DNA of 26,629 nt from Sutterella sp. (GTDB taxonomy: Bacteria > Pseudomonadota > Gammaproteobacteria > Burkholderiales > Burkholderiaceae_F), in assembly GCA_019410445.1 (NCBI GenBank), contig DXSO01000011.1:1-26629 (forward strand), given 5' to 3'. Position numbers and translations under genes: made by a program. The number at the start of each line of letters is the position of its first letter. Positions within the stretch are counted from its first letter, which is position 1. A model generated the notes under the pieces. It ran no database searches. It was not told the origin of the DNA and was given only the letters and a program-made list of their open reading frames with translations. Positions 19,985-25,976 of the stretch are shown here, in pieces.

Positions 19985-21202
19985 ATGGCAGGAGTTACGC
20001 TCTATGACTACCAGTTGGATGCAGTAGACCGAATGAAAATCGGATGCATCTTGTGTGGTGGCGTTGGGAGCGGAAAATCAAGGACGAGTTTGGCGTTTTA
20101 CTACAGACTCTATGGCGGACAAATAAACACAAAAGAATATGCAAGGATGACAGAACCACCGGATCTTTATATCATCACCACGGCTCGAAAACGAGATACT
20201 GGCGAATGGGACGAGGAATTGGCTCATTTCTACATGGGGACGGACCCGAAACTTGATATTTACGAGCATACGGTCGTCGTAGACTCGTGGAACAATATTG
20301 GGAAGTACGTTGGCGTGAAGAATGCGTTCTTCATATTTGACGAACAGCGTGTTGTTGGACGTGGAAGCTGGGTCAAAGCGTTTCTGAAGATCACAAAGGA
20401 AAACGAATGGATCTTGCTTAGTGCCACCCCCGGAGACTGCTGGACGGATTATATTCCGGTCTTCGTTGCCAACGGATTCTTTAGGAATCGGACAGAATTC
20501 AACAACCAGCATGTAGTATATAGCCAATACTGCACGAAATATCCTAAAATTGAGCGGTATCTGAACACGCAGCGACTGGTACGGCTGCGGGAACGGATTC
20601 TGGTTGACATGGACTTTGAGCGGTCCACAGTATCCCATCATGAGAATATTTTCGTAGACTACGATAAGTCGAAGTATTTGCAAATTTGCAAGAACCGCTG
20701 GAATCCTTGGGAGGATAGGCCAATAGAGACTGCCAGCGAGTTTTGCTATATATTGAGGAAGCTTGTCAATTCCGATGAAAGCCGGCAGCAGGAAGTCCTT
20801 GATATTTGCATGACACGGCCAAGAGTGATTATATTCTACAATTTCGACTATGAGCTGGATATTCTTCTCGGGTTGAACTACGGCACAGGGGTTGAGGTTG
20901 CTCAGTGGAATGGCCATAAGCATCAGCCAATTCCTGATGGCGACAGGTGGATTTATCTCGTGCAGTACAACGCCGGGGCAGAGGGCTGGAACTGCATCAA
21001 GACGGACACCATTATATTCTACAGCCAGAACTACTCCTATAAGATTATGGAGCAGGCTGCGGGTCGAATCGACAGACTGAATACGCCATATAAGGATCTC
21101 CGGTATTACCACTTAAAGTCCCGAGCAGGAATCGACCTCGCTATTTCAAGGGCGCTGAACTCAAAGAAAGCGTTTAACGAAAGGAAATTTTATGGAGCAT
21201 GA
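19985..21202 (+). CDS. SF2 helicase, Snf2-like phage type
   Basis: 405-aa ATPase. Q-like start YDYQLDAVDRM, Walker A GGVGSGKS at 25-32, Walker B FIFDEQ with D119-E120, motif III LLSATPG, then the second RecA domain with VIIFYNFDYELDIL, motif V QYNAGAEGWN and motif VI EQAAGRIDRLN. It is short for Snf2 and matches the compact phage helicases used in replication or recombination. The DEQ box replaces DEAH/DEGH. Start at ATG 19985 after GAGGTG; a GTG at 19973 is also in frame. Its codons for LVNSDESRQQEVLDICMTRP (20762-20823) are duplicated exactly in the next gene. Confidence 0.88.
   Translation: MAGVTLYDYQLDAVDRMKIGCILCGGVGSGKSRTSLAFYYRLYGGQINTKEYARMTEPPDLYIITTARKRDTGEWDEELAHFYMGTDPKLDIYEHTVVVDSWNNIGKYVGVKNAFFIFDEQRVVGRGSWVKAFLKITKENEWILLSATPGDCWTDYIPVFVANGFFRNRTEFNNQHVVYSQYCTKYPKIERYLNTQRLVRLRERILVDMDFERSTVSHHENIFVDYDKSKYLQICKNRWNPWEDRPIETASEFCYILRKLVNSDESRQQEVLDICMTRPRVIIFYNFDYELDILLGLNYGTGVEVAQWNGHKHQPIPDGDRWIYLVQYNAGAEGWNCIKTDTIIFYSQNYSYKIMEQAAGRIDRLNTPYKDLRYYHLKSRAGIDLAISRALNSKKAFNERKFYGA
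20762..20823 (+). repeat. 62-bp perfect direct repeat, copy 1 (inside the helicase gene)
   Basis: Runs from CTTGTCAATTCCGATG to GACACGGCCAAG and encodes LVNSDESRQQEVLDICMTRP in the helicase. It includes a TGATATTT octamer. Identical to 21342-21403, 580 bp downstream, in the same reading frame of each gene. Confidence 0.95.
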
Positions 21203-21521
21203 TATTTATGATTCTTTGAGGCGTACTGCGACTACCTGTGAGCAACTTGCAGATGTCTTAAACGCGATCGCGGAATGCTGCGAGAAAGTGACGGCTTATT
21301 TTATGGACTTGTTTGAAGAAATCAATAGTATGTTGAGTAGTCTTGTCAATTCCGATGAAAGCCGGCAGCAGGAAGTCCTTGATATTTGCATGACACGGCC
21401 AAGGCAGTCATTGAAGATGATTCTACAGAAGCTGCGTCCTGACTACAAAGACAAGTGCAAAATCCGGTGGCTGGATATTCCCAACAAGGTTATGCAGGGA
21501 AGAATCAGGAGGTTCTGCTAA
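21192..21521 (+). CDS. Small helical protein carrying a copy of a helicase segment
   Basis: 109-aa protein, start ATG after AAAGGAAATTTT, overlapping the helicase stop by 11 bp. The N-terminal part (TTCEQLADVLNAIAECCEKV) and the basic C-terminal part (KMILQKLRPDYKDKCKIRW) look like parts of a small phage protein. Between them lies LVNSDESRQQEVLDICMTRP, identical at DNA level to the helicase. The fragment is at home in the helicase, so it was probably copied into this gene. Either the protein has gained a segment, or the copy is an assembly error. Confidence 0.6.
   Translation: MEHDIYDSLRRTATTCEQLADVLNAIAECCEKVTAYFMDLFEEINSMLSSLVNSDESRQQEVLDICMTRPRQSLKMILQKLRPDYKDKCKIRWLDIPNKVMQGRIRRFC
21342..21403 (+). 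repeat. 62-bp perfect direct repeat, copy 2
   Basis: Exact copy of 20762-20823; flanks differ on both sides (AG/T before, GCAGTC against AGTGAT after). Confidence 0.95.
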
Positions 21522-21769
21522 TGGGAAATATTTCACGAAAAAGCAAGAAGAAACTTATTCAGAAGATGAAGGCGACGTATCATGAGATTCAACTTATAAA
21601 AATCATGTATACCGAAGAAGCGTTGCCTCGCTACAAAGTTCCCACAAAATTGTATTACCGCAACGATGGACGAGATAATTACCCGCATATTGCAATGTTC
21701 TTTGGAAAAAAGAACCATCCGCGGGATATTGTTCAGGTTTACCAGCATCATGTGAATCTCATTAAGTAA
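21521..21769 (+). CDS. Small basic protein
   Basis: 82-aa protein, MGNISRKSKKKLIQKMKATY, with KLYYRNDGRDNYPHIAMFFG and a His-rich end (VYQHHVNLIK). AGGAGGTTCTGCTA precedes the start, and the ATG shares an A with the preceding TAA. Positively charged, so nucleic-acid binding is possible. No family recognised. Confidence 0.65.
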   Translation: MGNISRKSKKKLIQKMKATYHEIQLIKIMYTEEALPRYKVPTKLYYRNDGRDNYPHIAMFFGKKNHPRDIVQVYQHHVNLIK

Positions 21770-21786
21770 GAAAGGATTGATGTTTT

Positions 21787-22305
21787 ATGATTAAGGATTC
21801 TGGCGACCGCACCGAATTTGAAACCGGTGCCAAGCGCGACATGCACGCCGGGAAGGGCAGGATGGACCTTCTGCCCTGGTATGGTATCATGGAGGTCAGT
21901 AAGCACTGTGAGGAAGGTGCCTTGAAGTACGGTGAGCACAATGTGGATAAGGGTATCCCGCTGCATTCGTTGCTGGACAGTGCTTCTCGGCATTTGGCCA
22001 AGTACATGATCGGCATGGACGACGAGGACCACCTGCGAGCTGCCTGCTGGAATCTGCTTTGGGCTTTGAACCAGCGCGTGACCCATCCCGAGTTGGATGA
22101 TAGGTTTGCGGTGAAGATGAAAAGCTCGAACGATGAACCGCTTATCACAGTTGTCTGTAGTTCCTGTGGTATGCATTTTGAAGCGCCGACCGAGTGGTGG
22201 GTCCGCAAAAGATCACAGTATACCAATATTCCAGACGGAGTAATGACGACTTGCCCTCATTGTGGGAATGTAACAATCGTTCGGGAGGTAAAATCTGATG
22301 AGTGA
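21787..22305 (+). CDS. Probable dATP/dGTP diphosphohydrolase-type protein fused to a zinc ribbon
   Basis: 172-aa protein. Residues ~10-105 have the helical pattern KGRMDLLPWYGIMEVSKHCE, EGALKYGEHNVDKGIPLHSL, LDSASRHLAKYMIGMDDEDH, LRAACWNLLWALNQ, which matches the DUF5664 domain, described as the N-terminal domain of phage dATP/dGTP diphosphohydrolases. Such enzymes remove dNTPs from the pool. The C-terminal part adds a C4 zinc ribbon (VCSSCGMHF; TTCPHCGNVT). Start after AAAGGA, with TTGATGTTTT, a near-copy of the octamer, before the ATG. Function is inferred from family similarity; ThyX encoded nearby fits a nucleotide role. Confidence 0.72.
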   Translation: MIKDSGDRTEFETGAKRDMHAGKGRMDLLPWYGIMEVSKHCEEGALKYGEHNVDKGIPLHSLLDSASRHLAKYMIGMDDEDHLRAACWNLLWALNQRVTHPELDDRFAVKMKSSNDEPLITVVCSSCGMHFEAPTEWWVRKRSQYTNIPDGVMTTCPHCGNVTIVREVKSDE

Positions 22306-22477
22306 CTGTAGGCTAGAAATTGTTCGCTGTCGGAAATGCGGATGCGCTTTGACAAATGAAGCCGAACATATTTTGCCGAATGTGAATTTCAGGGTCTGTA
22401 TTATGACCTGTACACTGTCTTTGATTTGCCCCGATTGCGGGGAAGTGGAGATTCTCGAAATGGAGGACTACTTATAA
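22298..22477 (+). CDS. Small zinc-ribbon protein, 59 aa
   Basis: 59-aa protein, MSDCRLEIVRCRKCGCALTN, ending LICPDCGEVEILEMEDYL. CRKCG and CPDCG form a C4 zinc site, with two more Cys between. CGGGAGGTAAAATCTG is the ribosome site; it overlaps the preceding stop by 8 bp and shares TAATG with the next start. It resembles the zinc-ribbon tail of its upstream neighbour, so it may be an old duplicate of that domain. Confidence 0.7.
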   Translation: MSDCRLEIVRCRKCGCALTNEAEHILPNVNFRVCIMTCTLSLICPDCGEVEILEMEDYL

Positions 22478-22644
22478 TGAGCGACTGGAAACGCGAAGTG
22501 GACTATGCAACCTACTGCCCGAAGTGCAAGAGCTTCAAGGTGCTGGAGACGGACGAGCCCTGCAACGAGTGCATGACGGAGTGTGCGCGGGAGGGGACTG
22601 CTAAGCCTGTGAAGTTTGAGGAAGCAAAGGTGAAAATTAAATGA
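22477..22644 (+). CDS. Small zinc-binding phage protein
   Basis: 55-aa protein, MSDWKREVDYATYCPKCKSF, then DEPCNECMTECAREGTAKPV. The pattern W.REVDYATYCPKC....E...PC.EC is a well-known small phage family of unknown function, with a C4 zinc site (YCPKC and PCNEC). ATGGAGGACTACTTATA carries the ribosome site. Codon use is GC-rich compared with the gene that follows. Confidence 0.78.
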   Translation: MSDWKREVDYATYCPKCKSFKVLETDEPCNECMTECAREGTAKPVKFEEAKVKIK

Positions 22645-22973
22645 GAAATATGTCTAAGAAGACACGAAAACTTATTGATCGAAAGGTCGCCCATAAGTAT
22701 TTCTGGTTCGATTATTTGGAGGGAAGCATATTCTATCACTCAAACCATGTTTGGCCTGCACGTTTGTGGATTGGTGATGCAGTTGACCATAATGACGATA
22801 CTCAGTGTTGGATGTATGTGCCAGCTCATAAAGAATATGTGCAGGCAATTCTGATTGTGAAAAAGGGCGCGCCACTTTCTCCTAAAGTTTCCGAATGGAT
22901 TAACCGTCGCCGAAAAGAATTTGGATGCAAAAAAGGAGGACTTCGTAAAAATTATGTTGCGCAAAATCGTTGA
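22641..22973 (+). CDS. Hypothetical protein
   Basis: 110-aa protein, MRNMSKKTRKLIDRKVAHKY, aromatic-rich middle (FWFDYLEGSIFYHSNHVWPA) and basic C-terminus (EWINRRRKEFGCKKGGLRKN). Start overlaps the previous stop (ATGA); AAAGGTG is the nearest ribosome-like site. No family recognised. The gene is AT-rich compared with its upstream neighbour, which suggests a separate origin. Confidence 0.6.
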   Translation: MRNMSKKTRKLIDRKVAHKYFWFDYLEGSIFYHSNHVWPARLWIGDAVDHNDDTQCWMYVPAHKEYVQAILIVKKGAPLSPKVSEWINRRRKEFGCKKGGLRKNYVAQNR

Positions 22974-23007
22974 TTTCGTCAAGAAGATATTCTGGGCAGA
23001 GCCGTGA
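22954..23007 (+). CDS. Candidate micro-protein, 17 aa
   Basis: MLRKIVDFVKKIFWAEP, amphipathic and basic. AAAAAGGAGGACTTCG lies upstream with about 13 bases spacing, and the frame overlaps the preceding gene. Its stop codon lies inside terminator T9. The N-terminus resembles that of the next gene (MLQKIIAFVINFL). Could be a real peptide or chance. Confidence 0.3.
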   Translation: MLRKIVDFVKKIFWAEP

Positions 23008-23034
23008 AGAAATCTGCGGCTCTTTATTTTTACA
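22998..23034 (+). terminator. Rho-independent terminator, GAAA-tetraloop family (T9)
   Basis: GAGCCGTGAA / TCTGCGGCTC around GAAA, with one A-C mismatch, then TTTATTTTT. A solitary member of the family far from the cassette zone. Confidence 0.85.
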
Positions 23035-23051
23035 AGAAGGGAATAAGAAAT

Positions 23052-23291
23052 ATGCTTCAGAAAATTATCGCGTTCGTTATCAATTTCCTGACGCTCAGCT
23101 CGCCCTGCGGTTGGATGATGGATATTCTCAAGGATACCCGCAAGTATAAATTCTATAACCCTCTGCGGGAGCTGGAAATCGCTGAGAATCACTTCAACTT
23201 CTGTGAGCAGGAGTATATGTCGGCGGCTATTTTCGAGCTGTGCGTGGCTGAAAGTAGGGTTAAAACATTGATGGGAGGCGCACTTCTGTGA
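23052..23291 (+). CDS. Small protein with hydrophobic N-terminus
   Basis: 79-aa protein, MLQKIIAFVINFLTLSSPCG, one short membrane-like helix, then a polar helical part (NPLRELEIAENHFNFCEQEY; ELCVAESRVKTLM). Start at the ATG after GAAGGGAATAAGAAAT, downstream of T9. The stop overlaps the GTG start of the next gene by 4 bp. No family recognised. Confidence 0.6.
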   Translation: MLQKIIAFVINFLTLSSPCGWMMDILKDTRKYKFYNPLRELEIAENHFNFCEQEYMSAAIFELCVAESRVKTLMGGALL

Positions 23292-23530
23292 CGTATTATC
23301 ATCAGATTTATCGTTGCCGCAAATGTGGGAATGAGTTCTGCCCGGTGACGGTACATACCGAGACTGTCATGTATATTGAGCTGAACAATTTTCTGAACAG
23401 GGTCAATGGCGAACTCGAGTGGGATCACAAAGAGATGCCTTTAGCACCGAGGCTGTATAGGGCGCATACATGCCCGAACGGTGACATTGGCGTTGGGGAC
23501 TTCATCGGGTACCAGAAGGAGGAGCAATGA
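23288..23530 (+). CDS. Small Cys-containing protein, GTG start
   Basis: 80-aa protein, (V/M)TYYHQIYRCRKCGNEFCPV, with CRKCG and a later HTCPNG that together could bind zinc. GGGAGGCGCACTTCT is the ribosome site, and the GTGA overlap with the previous stop supports a GTG start. It resembles the small nucleic-acid binding zinc proteins common here. Function unknown. Confidence 0.65.
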   Translation: MTYYHQIYRCRKCGNEFCPVTVHTETVMYIELNNFLNRVNGELEWDHKEMPLAPRLYRAHTCPNGDIGVGDFIGYQKEEQ

Positions 23531-23661
23531 GTATGTATGAAAAGATCGGCAAGTTTATTGGCGGCGTTCTGGCGGTTACTATCACGGCCTGCGCGTGGCT
23601 GATAATCATTGCGTTTACCCTGAAATGCCTGTGGTTTATTATCTTCAGGTTCTTGGGGTGA
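23527..23661 (+). CDS. Membrane micro-protein, 44 aa
   Basis: 44-aa protein, MSMYEKIGKFIGGVLAVTIT, then ACAWLIIIAFTLKCLWFIIF and RFLG. Almost entirely hydrophobic, one long or two short transmembrane helices. AAGGAGGAGCA is a strong ribosome site, and the start overlaps the previous stop (ATGA). A small holin-like or membrane-modifying role is possible but cannot be shown. Confidence 0.65.
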   Translation: MSMYEKIGKFIGGVLAVTITACAWLIIIAFTLKCLWFIIFRFLG

Positions 23662-23666
23662 GGTGA

Positions 23667-24131
23667 ATGATGGATAGTGATATTCGTTGGATAGCCGACC
23701 TGGTAGATGCAGGAAAAATCACAGTTGACCAGGCAAGAGAGATAATAAACGCCGAAACGATTGATATTTTATATGCAAATAATGAGCCGTGCATCATTCT
23801 GATTCGCAATGCCGGCGAACCAACGAAGGAGATCGGGCTATATTCTGAGGATTCCGAAACTCATAAGCTGGAAATGGTAAAAGTCAACGCTACGCTGCAA
23901 GATGTAGTTGAACAATGCATTCGCAATGAAATCAGCTACCAAGATGCTCAGCTATGGTGTTTGGCGAATAATATTTCATTTCGCAAATTTGACCGATGGC
24001 TGTACTATACACTGCGGGGTAAAGAAAGAGATATTCCGTCAGAGCCTGTGTATTGGCTGCACCGACTCGCTTTATTTTTTAAGCGGTGTTTTGATTGGTT
24101 GCTCAATTTGATTCTGGAGGTTTTTACATGA
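23667..24131 (+). CDS. Hypothetical protein with C-terminal hydrophobic helix
   Basis: 154-aa protein, starts MMDSDIRWIADLVDAGKITV. The middle is mixed alpha/beta (AETIDILYANNEPCIILIRN), the later part helical (LQDVVEQCIRNEISYQDAQL), and the C-terminus ends in an amphipathic or membrane helix (LALFFKRCFDWLLNLILEVF). GAGGTGA lies just before two adjacent ATGs; either could be the start. No family recognised. Its stop overlaps the next start (ATGA). Confidence 0.6.
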   Translation: MMDSDIRWIADLVDAGKITVDQAREIINAETIDILYANNEPCIILIRNAGEPTKEIGLYSEDSETHKLEMVKVNATLQDVVEQCIRNEISYQDAQLWCLANNISFRKFDRWLYYTLRGKERDIPSEPVYWLHRLALFFKRCFDWLLNLILEVFT

Positions 24132-24352
24132 ATGAGTCATTTGGAACTTGTACTCAGTTAGCTAGAAGGTGCGCTGTTTGTCCTAAAGTCTCTACCTGTG
24201 ATCATAAAAGAATGGAGCATCTTGGATATATTATTCCAATCCCAGATCTTAATGTCAGTATTGTTGTCACAAGAGCCAATGGAAAGAGCCTCGGTCAGCT
24301 CGAAATGGTTGATTCACTGATGAAAAGGAGATTTAATTATGAAAATCATTGA
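24128..24352 (+). CDS. Small Cys-rich phage protein
   Basis: 74-aa protein, MNESFGTCTQLARRCAVCPK, then VSTCDHKRMEHLGYIIP. The C...C..C....CDHKR arrangement recurs in small phage proteins and may bind a metal. The C-terminal half has a beta-like stretch (DLNVSIVVTRANGKSL). TGGAGGTTTTTAC precedes the start. It overlaps thyX by 14 bp, so it is likely co-translated with it. Confidence 0.7.
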   Translation: MNESFGTCTQLARRCAVCPKVSTCDHKRMEHLGYIIPIPDLNVSIVVTRANGKSLGQLEMVDSLMKRRFNYENH

Positions 24353-25082
24353 ACCAAAATACGAAATCCTCACTGATATTTCTGATGGCGGCATCAAAGA
24401 GCTTCAGCAGATCGAGCGTGTGGCGCGGGTCTGCTACAAGAGCGAGGATAAGATCACGCCGGAGGGTGAGTCGGCAAAGAAACTGGTGGGCTTTCTGGTG
24501 AAGCAGGGGCATGAGGCTATGCTGGAGCATTCGCAGCTGTCCGTGCTGTTTACCTGTGACCGGGCCATTGCCAATGAGCTGGTGCGGCACCGCATCGCGA
24601 GCTTCGCACAGGAGAGCACCCGGTACTGCAATTATGCAGGAGAGAAGTTTGGCGGGGAACTGAGCTTTATTCGGCCGTTTTATATTCCTAACGAGCCTAA
24701 TGAAAATGCAATCAACGCAGCTTCTTCGACAGAAGAATTTATAAAGCTCGAAACGGACTATCAAATCCACCATGCGTGGTACTGGGCTTGTGATGATGCT
24801 GAAAAAAGCTACAAAACTCTCATCGCCAATGGTCTCCGTCCTGAACAGGCCCGTTGTGTGCTGCCGTTGTGCCTGAAGACCGAGATCGTGGTGACTGCCA
24901 ACTACCGTGAGTGGCGCAATATCTTCAAGCTGCGTACTCCTGTGGCGGCTCATCCTCAGATGCGTGAGCTGATGTGCCCGCTGCTGAAAGAGCTTCAGAG
25001 CAAGATCCCGGTGGTGTTCGATGATATTTACACGTTCTGGCCTGCGGATGACCAGACGCGGAAGGGGAGCATGGTGAAGTGA
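24339..25082 (+). CDS. thyX: Flavin-dependent thymidylate synthase
   Basis: 247-aa FAD-dependent enzyme that makes dTMP from dUMP with methylene-tetrahydrofolate, securing thymidine for phage replication. The ThyX signature RHRX7S is present: RHR at 83-85 and S93, within VRHRIASFAQESTRY. Further conserved parts are GHEAMLEHSQLSV (58-70), LRPEQARCVLP (166-176), TANYREWRNIFKLR (186-199) and AAHPQMRELM (203-212). Length is normal for the family. Start set by AAAAGGAGATTTAATT. It overlaps the Cys-rich gene upstream. The active-site pattern appears intact, so I expect a functional enzyme. Confidence 0.95.
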   Translation: MKIIEPKYEILTDISDGGIKELQQIERVARVCYKSEDKITPEGESAKKLVGFLVKQGHEAMLEHSQLSVLFTCDRAIANELVRHRIASFAQESTRYCNYAGEKFGGELSFIRPFYIPNEPNENAINAASSTEEFIKLETDYQIHHAWYWACDDAEKSYKTLIANGLRPEQARCVLPLCLKTEIVVTANYREWRNIFKLRTPVAAHPQMRELMCPLLKELQSKIPVVFDDIYTFWPADDQTRKGSMVK

Positions 25083-25231
25083 TGCGAATTGTGCTGCTCG
25101 TAAGCATTATTTTACAAGCTATCGCACTCGGAATGTCTTTGGCTGAGAACATCGGCAAAGAAAAAACAGAGAATCATCAAATATACAGGATGGTTCTTGG
25201 TTTTGATTTACATGATATTTGGTTGAGGTAA
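25082..25231 (+). CDS. Small membrane protein, 49 aa
   Basis: 49-aa protein, MRIVLLVSIILQAIALGMSL, a single N-terminal transmembrane helix, followed by a polar tail (AENIGKEKTENHQIYRMVLG) containing a TGATATTT octamer. Start overlaps the thyX stop (TGATG), consistent with coupling. No family recognised. Confidence 0.55.
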   Translation: MRIVLLVSIILQAIALGMSLAENIGKEKTENHQIYRMVLGFDLHDIWLR

Positions 25232-25238
25232 TTAACTA

Positions 25239-25493
25239 ATGAAAAATCGTATTATTTGTTTTGCTGTATCGCTGATGATGCTTGTTGGCTGCCTCGGGTT
25301 ATGCAGTTGTGGAAACTATAGGGTGTTTGATACGACATTTACCTATTCCTGGGCACAGATTAAGTTGCCCGATGGAACTATTGTTCAGGGCAAAGTGGAC
25401 AACTGGACTGACTACGAAGGCGATCAGCTGCAAATCACGATTGACGGTACCACATATCTGGTTCATGCAGCAAATGCTATTATGAAAACCTGA
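25239..25493 (+). CDS. Small putative lipoprotein
   Basis: 84-aa protein. Signal peptide MKNRIICFAVSLMMLVGCLG followed by LCSCGNY; a lipobox-like LGLC/LCSC lies at about 19-24, so the mature protein is probably lipidated outside the membrane. The rest is a compact beta domain with FTYSWAQIKLPDGTIVQGKV, DNWTDYEGDQLQITIDGTTY. I recognise the LPDG..V.GKV..W.DYE.GDQLQI.IDG..YLVH pattern from Firmicutes phages. A surface or superinfection role is possible; not shown. Start after TTGAGGTAATTAACTA. Confidence 0.72.
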   Translation: MKNRIICFAVSLMMLVGCLGLCSCGNYRVFDTTFTYSWAQIKLPDGTIVQGKVDNWTDYEGDQLQITIDGTTYLVHAANAIMKT

Positions 25494-25518
25494 GTGGGAA
25501 AGGATGTAGTGATAAGAA

Positions 25519-25857
25519 ATGCAGCAAAGAACGTATGATTTTCTTGTGAAGATGCGGATTCCGATGGTGGGCGATGCGGTCGAGATGATGGGTGATGCGG
25601 TCGAGATGACTATTGATTCGCTCGATTCACATCGGTCTGCCCCGATGATTGATATTTGCACTGCCATTGCAGAGAAGTATCACACGAACGTAAAAAGTGT
25701 CACTGCTCGCCTTGTGAGGACTGTGAATGCAATGGAATATCGGAGCGGTGTGTATCCTAATCCTGAAATGGAAGAGCTCCGTATTGCGTTCAGACTTGAT
25801 AAATGGACGCTTAAACGATTCCTGTATGCTGCAGCGAGGAGGCTTATGGGCCAATGA
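25519..25857 (+). CDS. Spo0A C-terminal-like HTH protein
   Basis: 112-aa protein. The core PMIDICTAIAEKYHTNVKSV, TARLVRTVNAMEYRSG resembles the DNA-binding domain of Spo0A, with its (Y)P.IA.KY.TT...VER.IR..I pattern. A winged-helix-type transcription factor is therefore likely. Residues 16-29 hold a near-perfect internal duplication (VGDAVEM, MGDAVEM), a 21-bp tandem repeat at the DNA level. Start lacks a perfect ribosome site (AAAGGATGTAGTGATAAGAA). Whether it affects host sporulation or phage promoters is unknown. Confidence 0.65.
   Translation: MQQRTYDFLVKMRIPMVGDAVEMMGDAVEMTIDSLDSHRSAPMIDICTAIAEKYHTNVKSVTARLVRTVNAMEYRSGVYPNPEMEELRIAFRLDKWTLKRFLYAAARRLMGQ
25564..25605 (+). repeat. 21-bp tandem duplication in the Spo0A-like gene
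   Basis: ATGGTGGGCGATGCGGTCGAG is followed by ATGATGGGTGATGCGGTCGAG, two units differing at three positions. In-frame, encodes M(V/M)GDAVE twice. Confidence 0.8.
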
Positions 25858-25898
25858 AAAACCGTTATATTTGCTTTGCGATGCATTTGGCTGTGTAG
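25854..25898 (+). pseudogene. Possible remnant of a second lipoprotein signal peptide
   Basis: MKNRYICFAMHLAV, then TAG. Compare the lipoprotein start MKNRIICFAVSLMM: nine of the first ten residues agree and the DNA is clearly related. The remainder is missing. No own ribosome site; overlaps the preceding stop. Confidence 0.4.
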
Positions 25899-25919
25899 CT
25901 GTATCCCGAACTAACAAGC

Positions 25920-25953
25920 AAGAGGCGCGGATTTTTCTACGTCTCTTATTTTT
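25920..25953 (+). terminator. Rho-independent terminator
   Basis: AGAGGCGCGG and CTACGTCTCT pair with one mismatch and two G-U pairs around ATTTTT, followed by TATTTTTATT. It has no GAAA loop and belongs to another type. Confidence 0.65.
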
Positions 25954-25976
25954 ATTCGAGGAGGTGGTACTTTTGC

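Larger units (their letters stand above)
2499..25657 (+). repeat. Dispersed strand-biased octamer TGATATTT (31 copies)
   Basis: Counted by eye on the plus strand, start positions: 2499, 3888, 5666, 8419, 9227, 10352, 11351, 11640, 12157, 12353, 12659, 12705, 12824, 13420, 13569, 14617, 14992, 15619, 17237, 17872, 18810, 18906, 20254, 20800, 21200, 21380, 23762, 24374, 25022, 25213, 25650. No AAATATCA was seen. Random expectation is below one. Copies lie in several reading frames and also between ribosome site and ATG. The range given spans the group, not a continuous element. Confidence 0.85.

Noticed and set aside
20078..21112. Minus-strand open frame of 344 codons
   Set aside because: Opposite the Snf2-like helicase whose motifs are convincing.
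25564..25605. Start of a CRISPR-like repeat
   Set aside because: Only two adjacent units without spacers, in frame within a gene; no CRISPR array seen anywhere in the window.
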